From contig NZ_CP042823.1 in assembly GCF_008000895.1 (NCBI RefSeq), forward strand, positions 1,863,001 to 1,927,000: a DNA stretch of 64,000 nt. Direction: 5' to 3'. This document shows, one piece after another, positions 19,551-27,866 of this stretch. The DNA is from Methylobacterium sp. WL1 (GTDB lineage Bacteria > Pseudomonadota > Alphaproteobacteria > Rhizobiales > Beijerinckiaceae). Every line of letters begins with the position of its first letter. The first letter of the stretch is position 1. The position numbers and the translations under genes are program-made. Below the pieces are notes generated by a model. The model was not told the origin of the DNA, did no database searches, and saw only the letters and a list, made by a program, of their open reading frames with translations.

Positions 19551-20411
19551 TCAGGACCTCGCTGCAGCGCGGCTGATCCCACGACCTGCGCCGCCGATCG
19601 TAGTGCGTGGGATATCGAGATCGGCCCAGATCTGGCGGACGTAGTCGCCAAACCCGACGCTCTCCCGGGCCCCGATCATGTCATCGGGCGCGCAGTCGAG
19701 GTCGATCGTGTAGGAGGCCTTGACGGTGGTCGGCCGCCCGCTCAGCACGAGGACGCGGTCGGCCACCGAGACGGCTTCCTCAATGTCATGCGTGATCAGA
19801 AGCACGGATTTGCCGCCGTCGCGCACGAGCCGCACCGTGTCGGCCTCGATCAGCAGCTTCGTCTGGAAGTCGAGCGCCGCGAAGGGCTCGTCGAACAGCA
19901 GGACGTCCGGATCGTTGATCAGTGTGCGTGCGAGGGCCACGCGCTGGCGCATGCCGCCGGATAGGGTCGCGGGATAGGCACCGGCGAACCCGTGCAGACC
20001 GAGCTGGTCAAGGAGCGCGCGTGCCCGCTCATCCGCTAACCCACGGGGCATCCCGCGCAGTTCGGTCCCGAGTTTCACGTTGTCGAGGGCCGTGCGCCAG
20101 GGCAGCAGGAGATCCTTCTGCAGCATGTAGCCGATCCCGCTCGGCGGCCGACCACGTCGGTCGAGGGGCAAGCCATTCCAGAGGATGCGCCCGGCATCCA
20201 CCGGTGTCAGACCGCAGACGGCATTGAGGAGCGTGGTCTTCCCGCAGCCAGAGGGCCCGACAATCGCGACGATCTCCCGGCGAGCGAGCGCGAAGGTGAG
20301 ATCGCCGACGACGGGCAGGACGTGACTGCCCGTCCGATACGCCTTGGCGAGGCGCTCGACGGCGAGAGGAGGCGTGGGGTTGGTCGCGGCGTGCAGGAGG
20401 CCTTCGGACAC
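19551..20411 (-). CDS. ABC transporter ATPase, SsuB/TauB type
   Basis: Energy subunit of 286 aa. All motifs are present: Walker A VGPSGCGKTT, Q-loop MLQKDLLLPW, signature [13 protein letters not shown], Walker B VLLFDEPFAALD and switch THDIEEAV. I chose the GTG at 20411, ten bases after the stop of the binding-protein gene; the longer frame to 20504 would overlap that gene. Second gene of the binding protein-ATPase-permease-formamidase operon. Confidence 0.88.
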   Translation of the reverse strand: MSEGLLHAATNPTPPLAVERLAKAYRTGSHVLPVVGDLTFALARREIVAIVGPSGCGKTTLLNAVCGLTPVDAGRILWNGLPLDRRGRPPSGIGYMLQKDLLLPWRTALDNVKLGTELRGMPRGLADERARALLDQLGLHGFAGAYPATLSGGMRQRVALARTLINDPDVLLFDEPFAALDFQTKLLIEADTVRLVRDGGKSVLLITHDIEEAVSVADRVLVLSGRPTTVKASYTIDLDCAPDDMIGARESVGFGDYVRQIWADLDIPRTTIGGAGRGISRAAARS

Positions 20412-20421
20412 AGGGCACCAG

Positions 20422-21435
20422 TCAACCGGCGCGCTTCGCGGCCTTGTCGGCAAACGTATTGTCGACGATCTGATCGAAAGAGAGCGTGCCCTTGATATTT
20501 CCAAGATACTTTTGCATGTCCATTAGGCTTTCCCAGGCGTCCTTCTCCGTCACGACGCTGGAGGCTGGGATCTTGTACTTCAGCTCGGCATCGATTGCCG
20601 CGTCAACTACATTCTCAGGCAGGTCCGGAAACTCCAGCCGCGCGACCTTCTTGGCGTAGTCGGGATCGCTGTAGGTCCTGCGCCCAGCCTCCTCAAAGGC
20701 CGTCACTAGGGCCTGGACGGTCGTGGGATCCTTCTGCATGGTTGTGGGTAGGACCATGATCCCGGTGTTGCAGAAGGGCCCGACATAGTTCGAGAAATCG
20801 AACACGATCTTGGCGCCCTGCGCCACGGCCTGCGCCACGCCGGGCTGGAAGGCGACCGCGATATCGGCCGCGCCCGCGAGCATGGCGGCGATCTCGGATC
20901 CGGGACTTACCGGCACGATCGTCGCGTCGACGCCGAGCTTCATCCCGTTGCTCTCGACGAGACGCTTGGTGACGCTGAAGTTGGTGTTGGGCTCCGGCGA
21001 TGTGGCGATCCGCTTGCCCTTGAAGCCCTTCGGATCGGTGAAGGCCTCGACCGTCTTCGAGACTGCAAAGTAGTGGGCCCGCTGAACGACGGTGCCGACG
21101 ACCATCCCGGGACCGCCGTTCTCGCGCGAGATCACCGCCATCGTCGGATCGCCGATGGCGAAATCTGACGAGCCGCCGAGCACGGCCGCGAAGGTCTGCG
21201 TGTCGCCGCCGGCAGCACTCACCTGCATGTCGAGGCCGTTCTTCTCGAAGATGCCGGCGTGCATTCCGACGTAGAGATTGATGTAGCCGAGGTTGTGGAC
21301 GGCCTCGCTGAAGCGGACGGTCTTGAGGCCCGCGGCGCGCGCGGCCGTCGGCGCCAGCGGCGCACCGACCGCTAGGCCGGCCAGACCTTTCAGGATCGAG
21401 CGCCTACCAAGCAGTGGCGACCAGGATTGAGGCAT
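20422..21435 (-). CDS. ABC transporter substrate-binding protein, SsuA/NMT1 type, Tat signal
   Basis: Periplasmic solute-binding protein of 337 aa. The N-terminus GRRSILKGLAGLAVG is a twin-arginine export signal ending near ARAAG (residue 35). The body has the features of the NMT1/SsuA group: GYINLYVGMHAGIFEKNGLD, SDFAIGDPTMA, FKGKRIATSPEPNTN and a late YSDPDYAKKVAR. First gene of the operon that ends with the formamidase; its promoter should lie in 21436-21650. The ligand is unknown; a short amide or nitrogen heterocycle would fit the context. Confidence 0.88.
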   Translation of the reverse strand: MPQSWSPLLGRRSILKGLAGLAVGAPLAPTAARAAGLKTVRFSEAVHNLGYINLYVGMHAGIFEKNGLDMQVSAAGGDTQTFAAVLGGSSDFAIGDPTMAVISRENGGPGMVVGTVVQRAHYFAVSKTVEAFTDPKGFKGKRIATSPEPNTNFSVTKRLVESNGMKLGVDATIVPVSPGSEIAAMLAGAADIAVAFQPGVAQAVAQGAKIVFDFSNYVGPFCNTGIMVLPTTMQKDPTTVQALVTAFEEAGRRTYSDPDYAKKVARLEFPDLPENVVDAAIDAELKYKIPASSVVTEKDAWESLMDMQKYLGNIKGTLSFDQIVDNTFADKAAKRAG

Positions 21436-21715
21436 ACGAACTCCGCGAGACGCGAGGAGGCGATCGGTCGATTGCCGCAGACGTGCGATGGCGTCGGTTC
21501 ACGATCGTACGATTGCCGCCGCCGGCCACTGTATGAAGCAAGTTAGCTGCCAGACCACGCGAGTGCTCCCGGCAATAGGGGGTACTCGATCTTGGATCTG
21601 CTCCGTATGCGTGGGATCCATTGCGCACGTCTGCTCGGCGGCGCTAAGGATGGCCTGCCCCCTGAAAAGTGGTCCTCCCTGATGTATGGCTTTGGGCCAT
21701 TTGGAGGATGTTTTT

Positions 21716-21994
21716 ATGGGACGGAAGAAGCATACGGCTGAAGAGATCGTCGCTAAGCTGCGGCAGGTCGATGTCCTGGTCTCGCAGGGTCGCAAGGTTG
21801 CTGAAGCAATCCGGTCGATCGAGGTGACCGAGGTTACGTATTACCGTTGGCGTTCCGAGTACGGCGGTCTGAAGGGTGATCAGGTCAAGCGGCTGAAGTC
21901 CTTGGAGACGGAGAACCTGCGTCTGCGTCGGGCGATCTCGGACCTGACGCTGGAGAAGCTCATTTTGAAGGAGGCAGCTTCGGGAAACTTCTGA
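21716..21994 (+). CDS. IS3-family transposase OrfA (copy 1)
   Basis: DNA-binding subunit of 92 aa from ATG 21716 with GGAGG upstream at 21702-21706. It shows MGRKKHTAEEIVAKLRQVDV, a helix-turn-helix (VTEVTYYRWRSEYGG) and a leucine-zipper-like end (VKRLKSLETENLRLRRAISD). The ATG at 21686 in the same frame is less well placed. Confidence 0.9.
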   Translation: MGRKKHTAEEIVAKLRQVDVLVSQGRKVAEAIRSIEVTEVTYYRWRSEYGGLKGDQVKRLKSLETENLRLRRAISDLTLEKLILKEAASGNF

Positions 21995-22014
21995 GCCCGG
22001 CTCGCCGCCGGGCT
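21982..22014 (+). promoter_or_regulatory. Programmed -1 frameshift signal (slippery heptamer plus stem-loop)
   Basis: The heptamer G GGA AAC (21982-21988), in the correct phase with orfA, is followed after five bases by a stem AGCCCGG (21994-22000) / CCGGGCT (22008-22014) with a 7-base loop. OrfB is in the -1 frame and open from here, so slippage yields the OrfAB transposase, as in other IS3-family elements. Confidence 0.78.
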
Positions 22015-22044
22015 TGTGTCGACTACGTCGTTGCCGAGCACGGT

Positions 22045-22884
22045 GTGTCCGAACGCTTCGCTTGCCGTGTCCTGGGTCAGCATCGTTCGACGCAGCGCAA
22101 AGTCGCCGTGATGGTCGAGGACGAGGCTGCTTTGACGGCTGCTATCGTCGCCCTGGCTCTGCAGTATGGGCGCTACGGCTACCGTCGGATCACCGCGATG
22201 CTCCGGCGCGATGGCTGGACGGTGAACGTGAAGCGGGTCGAACGGATCTGGCGCCGCGAGGGCCTCAAGGTTCCCGCTCGCCAGCCGAAGCGGTCGCGCC
22301 TCTGGCTCAACGACGGCTCCTGCCTTCGCTTACGGCCCGAGCGTCCCGACCACGTCTGGTCCTACGACTTCGTCGAGCACCGCACGCACAATGGACGCAA
22401 GTACCGGATGCTGAACGTCATCGACGAGTTCACACGCGAGTGCCTGGCCATCCGCGTATCTCGTAAGCTGAAGGCATTGGACGTGATCGATGTACTCTCG
22501 GACCTGTTCAGCCTGCGCGGGGTGCCAGGGCATATCCGCTCGGACAACGGGCCGGAGTTCATCGCCAAGGCCGTTCAGGACTGGATCGCGGCGGTTGGAT
22601 CAGCGACCGCCTACATCGAGCCGGGCAGTCCGTGGGAGAACGGCTATTGCGAGAGCTTCAACGCGAAGCTGCGGGATGAACTTCTCAACGGCGAGGTGTT
22701 CTACACCCTCAAAGAGGCCAGCGTCGTGATCGAGCAATGGCGGAGGCACTACAACAGCATCCGGCCACACTCCTCACTCGGCTACCAGCCACCTGCGCCC
22801 GAGGTCGTCATCTGGCCAACCGAACCGAGCGGCTCAGGGCCGCTCGCTCACCCCGCCATCGTCACGCGACCGACGATGCACTAA
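22045..22884 (+). CDS. IS3-family transposase OrfB, DDE integrase (copy 1)
   Basis: Catalytic part, 279 aa from the first ATG; in vivo probably made mainly as an OrfAB fusion from 21716. It has an HTH_21-type start (YGRYGYRRITAMLRRDGW) and an rve domain with the three catalytic acids in WSYDFVEH, RSDNGPEF and YCESFNAKLRDELL. It ends with RRHYNSIRPHSSLGYQPPAP, the usual IS3 C-terminus. No frame damage is seen. Confidence 0.92.
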   Translation: MSERFACRVLGQHRSTQRKVAVMVEDEAALTAAIVALALQYGRYGYRRITAMLRRDGWTVNVKRVERIWRREGLKVPARQPKRSRLWLNDGSCLRLRPERPDHVWSYDFVEHRTHNGRKYRMLNVIDEFTRECLAIRVSRKLKALDVIDVLSDLFSLRGVPGHIRSDNGPEFIAKAVQDWIAAVGSATAYIEPGSPWENGYCESFNAKLRDELLNGEVFYTLKEASVVIEQWRRHYNSIRPHSSLGYQPPAPEVVIWPTEPSGSGPLAHPAIVTRPTMH

Positions 22885-22918
22885 CTTCGAACCTGGGCCA
22901 CCGAATGGGGGCAGGCCA

Positions 22919-23789
22919 GTGCGGCACGTCCCATCACTGGGCCCGGGAACTGACGAAGCTCGGCCATGAGGTTCGGCTGATGCCGCCCGCTTACGTGAAG
23001 CCGTATGTGAAGCGCGGTAAGACCGATGCGAACGACGCCGCTGCCATCTGCGAGGCGGTGACGCGCCCGAGCATGCGCTTCGTGCCGGTGAAGTCGACCG
23101 AGCAGCAGGCGGCGCTGGCGCTGCACCGGACGCGCGACCTGCTGGTCAAGCAACGCACGCAGTTGGTGAACATGATCCGCGGCCTGCTCGCCGAGTTCGG
23201 GATCGAGATGGCGCGGGGCCTGCGGCACGCGCTCGAACTGGCAGCCCGGCTCTCGGCCGGAGACGCAGCCGAGGTGCCACCACTGGCGCAACGCGTGGTG
23301 ACCGGGCTGGCCGACCAGATCGGCGCCTTGCAGATCCAGCTCACCCGCCTGGAGAAGGAGTTGCTCGCTTGGCATCGGGAAAACGACCTGTCGCAGCGCC
23401 TGGCGACGATCCCCGGTGTCGGTATCGTCTCGGCAACGGCGCTGGCCGCCTCGGTGAGCGAGCCCGAGCGCTTCCGCTCCGGTCGGCAGTTCGCCGCCTC
23501 GTTGGGACTGACACCGCTGCAGAACTGTAGCGGCGGCAAGGAGCGCCTGGGTCGGATCTCGCGCATGGGCGACCGCTACCTGCGCCGCCTGCTCGTAGTC
23601 GGCATGACTTCTCTGGTCCGGCGCGCGAAGGCCGCGCCGACGTCGGTCGACTCGCGGCTGCCGGCCCTTCTCCAGCGCAAGCCGGTGCGCGTCGTGACCG
23701 TTGCGGCCGCCAATCGCACGGCGCGGGTCGCCTGGGCGATCATGACACGCGGCGGCACCTACCGCGCACCCGCGGCCACGGCCGCCTGA
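22919..23789 (+). pseudogene. IS1111-type (IS110 family) transposase, 5'-truncated
   Basis: Reads in frame from 22920 (CGTSHHWARELTKLGHEVRL) to the stop at 23789, about 289 residues. Missing is the first part with the initial catalytic Asp of the DEDD domain, cut at the right end of the IS3 element. The remaining DEDD region (PYVKRGKTDANDAAAICEA) and the transposase_20 domain (IPGVGIVSATALAASVSEP, ASLGLTPLQNCSGGKERLG) are intact. The left flank of the IS3 copy does not contain the missing start, so the loss came with a deletion or recombination, not simple insertion. Confidence 0.88.
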
Positions 23790-24627
23790 CCGCACGGCGC
23801 GGAGGTTTTTCCAGGTTGCGAGGACGATGAGAGTTGATGGCGAACCGGTCAGACCGGGAGCCGGGACACCCCGCTGAATGTCCAGGGCATCATAGCCCGC
23901 AAAGCAGAGTGGGACCCAGCTCGCGGATACCATCAGGGCCAGCGGTCAACATGAACGACTGCATCAACAGGCCGGACACAAGACTGCACCCGACCAAAGC
24001 GTCAGAAGCTCAATTCGCCGCTTGCAATGCGGGAGCCATCCACACAGGACAGTCCTGTTGCGACCCAACCTAGTCATATAATTTACTACGAAAGAAGCCC
24101 AAAAGCGGACGTAGGCTTGAGTTCTAATCCACCGCGGATGAATAACCGGTTGCCGACGTAGCGCGTCACAACTTCCAGAGGCTCATCTAAAGCCTGAAGC
24201 CGTTGATTAGCGGGGGGGGCCATAACGTCAGCATGTTGTGTCCCATTAGCTCGCCTCGACGAACGTAATGAGCACCTGCCTCAACGACGCGATTGTCATG
24301 ACCTACGTCATCCAGCGGGCGCCATGATCTCGGTTCGCCGCGCCGCCTCGGAAGCTTGCTTCGGCGTGCGCCCGGCCCGGATTAAGGATGGCCGGCGATG
24401 CTATCGCTCGCCCACCGCCATAAGGGATCCCACGGGGTGCCCATGCGAACGCCGGGTCGTGCCGTGCCCCCGACCGAGCCGGCACCACGGAAGGGCATTT
24501 CCTTATCCATGCCCGGCTTGGAAGTACGCACCCCGCGGAACGGTCTTGGAAGCATGGCCGTTCCTCGATGCCGCCGGATCGGTCTCCGACCCGGTCCAGG
24601 CCACCAATAATTCACGAGGAAGCCCCC
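23790..24627. other. Noncoding stretch: 3' region of IS1111-type element, then unassigned DNA
   Basis: About 840 bases without a supported gene. The first 250-300 bases probably belong to the IS1111-type element, whose group keeps a noncoding 3' region that can encode a guide (seek/bridge) RNA; I cannot place its right end. Bases 24060-24300 look unremarkable. The last part holds the promoter and ribosome binding site of the His-rich protein gene. Confidence 0.45.
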
Positions 24628-24888
24628 ATGAGGAAGTCCCTTATCGCCGCCGCAGCCCTGGCCGCGCTCGGCGCCATCGGCATCGCCGCCCCCGCCTCGG
24701 CCGCCCCCGGCATAATCGGCGCCGTCGATGCCACCACCAACATCGTCGACGTCCGCATGGACGGCATGCATGGCCACAGCGGTCATCACATGCGCCATCA
24801 CCATCACCGCGGTCACATGATGCGGCACCATCATCACCGCGGTTACATGATGCGCCATGGCCATGGTCATCGCCACCACCGCATGTGA
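24628..24888 (+). CDS. Small secreted His/Met-rich protein
   Basis: 86 aa from ATG 24628, with GAGGAAG at 24616-24622. Residues 1-26 form a Sec signal peptide (LAALGAIGIAAPASAAPG). After a short segment (IIGAVDATTNIVDVRMDG) the mature part is made of repeated His-Met-Arg blocks: HHMRHHHHRGHMM, RHHHHRGYMM, RHGHGHRHHRM. Such a composition suggests periplasmic metal binding (Ni, Cu, Zn) or buffering; this is inference from composition only. Stand-alone gene, no metal transporter nearby. Confidence 0.8.
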   Translation: MRKSLIAAAALAALGAIGIAAPASAAPGIIGAVDATTNIVDVRMDGMHGHSGHHMRHHHHRGHMMRHHHHRGYMMRHGHGHRHHRM

Positions 24889-25072
24889 TCCGAAGGGACT
24901 GCTAGGGGCCCCTCTTGGGTCGCAATGACCAAGGACAGGCGACGGGGTGGAATTATGCGGAACGATCCGCGAGATCCCGCCCCGAGCCGATCAGGCCGAT
25001 TCGAATGCAAGTCAGACCGAAAACATTTTAATCTCGCCCAACGCGAAGAGGCACCGTGTCGGGCCGACCCGA

Positions 25073-25447
25073 TCAGGTAGCGTCGTGGATGGCGTCGACG
25101 ACCTGATCCACGCTGTACGGCTTGGACACGAACAGGCCGTGGTCCGGGATATCCCCGTCGCCCAGACGTTGCCGACCCGAGGTCACGACCAGGCGGATGT
25201 CAGGCCAGGCATCGTGTACGCGTCCGGCCAGGGTCACTCCGCACATCGAGCCCGGCATGTCGACGTCGGTGAACAGGACACCGATGTCGGAGCGCTCGTG
25301 CAGGATGAACCAAGCCTCGTCGGCATGGCGTGCCTCGACGATCTCGAAACCGGCATCCTCCAGCATTTCGACGGCGCACAGGCGCACGAGGTCGTCATCC
25401 TCGACGACGAGGACGGCCGATGCTTCCATGGAGCGTTTCGTCGTCAT
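25073..25447 (-). CDS. Stand-alone response-regulator receiver protein (CheY-like)
   Basis: 124 aa from ATG 25447; a second ATG in frame at 25429 (MEASAVLVVEDD) is also possible. The domain is complete: acidic pair in VVEDDDLVR, phospho-acceptor Asp in VLFTDVDMPG, Thr/Ser switch in LVVTSGR and Lys in FVSKPYS. There is no output domain and no kinase gene adjacent, so it acts as a single-domain phospho-relay or allosteric partner, a type abundant in Methylobacterium relatives. Confidence 0.9.
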   Translation of the reverse strand: MTTKRSMEASAVLVVEDDDLVRLCAVEMLEDAGFEIVEARHADEAWFILHERSDIGVLFTDVDMPGSMCGVTLAGRVHDAWPDIRLVVTSGRQRLGDGDIPDHGLFVSKPYSVDQVVDAIHDAT

Positions 25448-25633
25448 GGGATCGCAACACAGGTTAAGTCGTTTGGTTGCGACCCGACATCGCATCATTT
25501 GACCGGTTGCCGTTTGCAGAAGGCGGCCTCCTGGGCGCGGCTGCACCGGGAGAAGGCGATTGGGACGTTCGTCACTCTCCCTTTCGTGATGTCGTCCTGG
25601 GCTGGCCGCGGCGCTCACGGATAGCTTTGCCGG

Positions 25634-25932
25634 AGCACAGGCGGGCGGTCCGGCTCATCACCATGGAGCTGCACGCCTACAAGTCCGCCTTCACGCGGGA
25701 AAAGGCGGGACTCGCCGAGCATATTGACTTCCGGGTCGGTGACGCCGTGCGCATAATCAGCGAGCTGCTCGAGGGCATCGACTTCTTCCTGATGGACCTC
25801 TGGAAGGAACTCTACGTACCGTGCCTGGAGGCGGTGATGCTCAAGCTCAATCCCGGCGCAATGCTGGTCGCGGACAATGTCCGCCCGGACCGGGAGGACA
25901 CCCGCGCCTACGTGGAGGATGCAACCGCATAA
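25634..25932 (+). pseudogene. O-methyltransferase C-terminal fragment
   Basis: Recognisable from RLITMELHAYKSAFTREKAG through HIDFRVGDAVRIISELLEG, IDFFLMDLWKELYVP and LKLNPGAMLVADNVRP to the stop at 25932. This is the second half of a family-3 SAM-dependent O-methyltransferase; the SAM-binding glycine loop and N-terminal helices are missing upstream, and the C-terminal strand is cut. The upstream sequence 25477-25633 in this frame shows no similarity to the family. A separate N-terminal fragment of the same protein type lies at 33656-33945. Confidence 0.75.
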
Positions 25933-25973
25933 GGTGAAGCGGGCCCAACTTATCACGATGATAAATTATCGTA

Positions 25974-26894
25974 ATGCTGAACGCTCAATGGGCGCGGACC
26001 ATCGCGGTCCTGGCCGACCTCGGGAGCTTCACCCGCGCGGGGGAGAGCCTGGGCCTGACCCAGGCCGCGGTTAGGCAGCACGTCCGGTACCTGGAGGCGG
26101 AACTCGGGCCTCTACTCCTCCGCCGTCCACGCCGTCTCGAACTTACTCCGGCGGGCTCGGCCCTCCTCGACTACTGTCGGGAGGTCGAGCAATCCGACCG
26201 ACGCATGCGAGCCCGCCTCGCAGATGCGGATGCGGCGACAGGCGAGGTCGGCCTGATCACACCGGGAAGCATCGGACTGTTCCTCAATCCCCTGCTTCTC
26301 GACATGCAGGCGGCCGAGCGCGGCCTCGTCATATGGCACCGCTTCGCACCCGACCACGAGGTGCTGGACGCCGTGCTGAACAACTGGTTCGAGCTTGGCG
26401 TCACAACGGTGAGACCGGACGATCCGCGCCTGGCGGCAAGCGAGTTCGCAGAGGAAGCCCTCGAACTCGTCGTCCCGGTCGGCGAGGAGGTTCGGAAGTG
26501 GTCGGACGTGGAGCGGATCGGCTTCGTCGACCATCCGGACTGTCACGCCATGGCATCCCGCCTGCTGAGCCGCCGCTTCGCCGGTCACCGTGACGTTCGT
26601 GGCCTACCCCTTCGCGGCTTCAGCAATCAGGTCGGCCTGATCCTGGAGCCGGTCGCCCGTGGCTTCGGCTTCACGGTGATCCCACGCTATGCCCGACGCG
26701 CCTTCGGCAAGCCGGAAGCGATCCGTGTCGTCGAATGGGACGAGCCCGTCGTGGATACCCTCTAGCTCATTCACCGCTCGGAATGGCCTCTGACGGCACG
26801 CAGCCGGAATGCGGCCCGGCATCAGATCGAACGCTCCAGGAAACTATCGGCGGAAGGTGGACCCGCTCCGCGTGGGATGGGGGCACTTAATTGA
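25974..26894 (+). pseudogene. LysR-family regulator with premature stop
   Basis: The first 263 residues form a LysR protein: helix-turn-helix in FTRAGESLGLTQAAVRQHVR and a substrate-binding domain starting near residue 90. A TAG at 26763-26765 stops the frame in the last beta/alpha part. Reading through gives LIHRSEWPLTARSRNAARH, the normal LysR ending, up to TGA at 26892-26894, for a full length near 306 aa. TGG to TAG is a plausible single change. The truncated protein may keep DNA binding, but loss of the C-terminal part suggests decay, as in the neighbouring fragments. Confidence 0.78.
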
Positions 26895-26922
26895 TGTCAG
26901 CACCAAACCCCTGCGGAGGAAA

Positions 26923-27398
26923 GGGCACGGCTTGCTTCCACTCTCAGCCATGCTCATCGGGTTGAAAGCGCCGTGATCGTGCCGGACCAGATCGGATTCG
27001 ACGAATCGTCCGAGCCCGACGTCGACTGCTCCTTCGAAGCCATTGCCCGGAACACCCTCGCCCTGGCGGACGCGCTCTCGCTCGGGCGTATCACCGTGCC
27101 GGGCCACTCGACAGGAGGCGCACTCGCGGTTCGCCTGGCGACCATGGCTCCCGAACGGGTTGAACAACTCGTGCTGGAAGACCCGATTGGCCTGGTCGAC
27201 TACCGCGCCTACATCGCACCGCAGGAGACCGAGACGCTGGTGAAGGCACGGATGCCAGGCATCCACCAAGCCGCCCAGGAAGCGATGGGTGAACCAGGCG
27301 CCGCGCGCTTCGTCTCGTTGCCGGATGTCGGTCACGTGCCACATCTGGAAATGCCCGACCGGTTCAAGTCCGACCTCCTTGCTTTCCTGAAGTCCTGA
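26923..27398 (+). pseudogene. Alpha/beta-hydrolase remnant
   Basis: Sequence reads as an alpha/beta-hydrolase from HRVESAVIVPDQIGFDESS, through the nucleophile elbow VPGHSTGGALAVRLA (Ser in GHSTG), to VSLPDVGHVPHLEMPDRF with the catalytic His. It is only about 140-155 aa against a usual 280-300: the N-terminal oxyanion-hole part is missing and the cap region with the catalytic acid is deleted between ETLVKARMPGI and GEPGAARFVSL. Probably an in-frame deletion derivative and not active. Overlaps nothing; the next gene starts ten bases downstream. Confidence 0.75.
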
Positions 27399-27407
27399 GG
27401 GCCGACC

Positions 27408-27764
27408 ATGCTCCTTCGTGTACTTACCGCAGTCGTCATGCTCGCCATCGCCCTGCCGGCGATGGCGGAGGAGATCCTGCATTCCGTCGTCAACGTCGAT
27501 CTGATGCCTAGCAAGCAGGCCGACGGCACACGTATGCTGACCGACTACATCCAGGGCGTCCGCAAGGACCCCACCGTCCTCTCGGCCACGCTGGTGCGGC
27601 AGAGCGGGTCGCTCAACCACTTCATCCTGATCCAGGCGTTCGCGACCAGGGCCGCGTACGACAGCCATGGCGAAGCGGATTACGTGCGGAGCTTCCGCTC
27701 GGCGCTCTATCCGTATCTCGGCAGTCCATGGGACGAACGTGTCGGAGACGACATCACCCGCTGA
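27408..27764 (+). CDS. Secreted ABM-fold (quinol monooxygenase-like) protein
   Basis: 118 aa with a signal peptide (MLLRVLTAVVMLAIALPAMA, cleaved about residue 20). The rest matches the small dimeric ferredoxin-like ABM fold: SVVNVDLMPSKQADGTRMLT, DPTVLSATLVRQSGSLNHFI, YDSHGEADYVRSFRSALYP. Family members are small monooxygenases or scavengers of reactive compounds, often next to oxidoreductases. A periplasmic location is unusual for an enzyme thought to act on quinols. Likely once co-transcribed with the broken hydrolase before it. Confidence 0.72.
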   Translation: MLLRVLTAVVMLAIALPAMAEEILHSVVNVDLMPSKQADGTRMLTDYIQGVRKDPTVLSATLVRQSGSLNHFILIQAFATRAAYDSHGEADYVRSFRSALYPYLGSPWDERVGDDITR

Positions 27765-27866
27765 AGGCCGCCCCCATCGGGTCGGGATTGAATTGTCCGA
27801 CCGCCGGAGCCACCCTCGGCACCGGCGGGCGTTTCCCGGACACTCGGATGGGAGCGAGGCCAGGCC

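Larger units (their letters stand above)
21651..22918 (+). mobile_element. IS3-family insertion sequence, copy 1 (1268 bp)
   Basis: Complete element with terminal inverted repeats TGGCCTGCCCCC at the left and its complement GGGGGCAGGCCA at the right. It encodes OrfA and OrfB overlapping by a -1 frameshift. An apparently identical copy lies at 59231-60498. The outer TGGCC/GGCCA may instead be a TGGCCA target duplicated as GGCC. Left flank is the space upstream of the SBP gene; right flank is the middle of an IS1111-type transposase. The two flanks do not form one gene. Confidence 0.92.
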
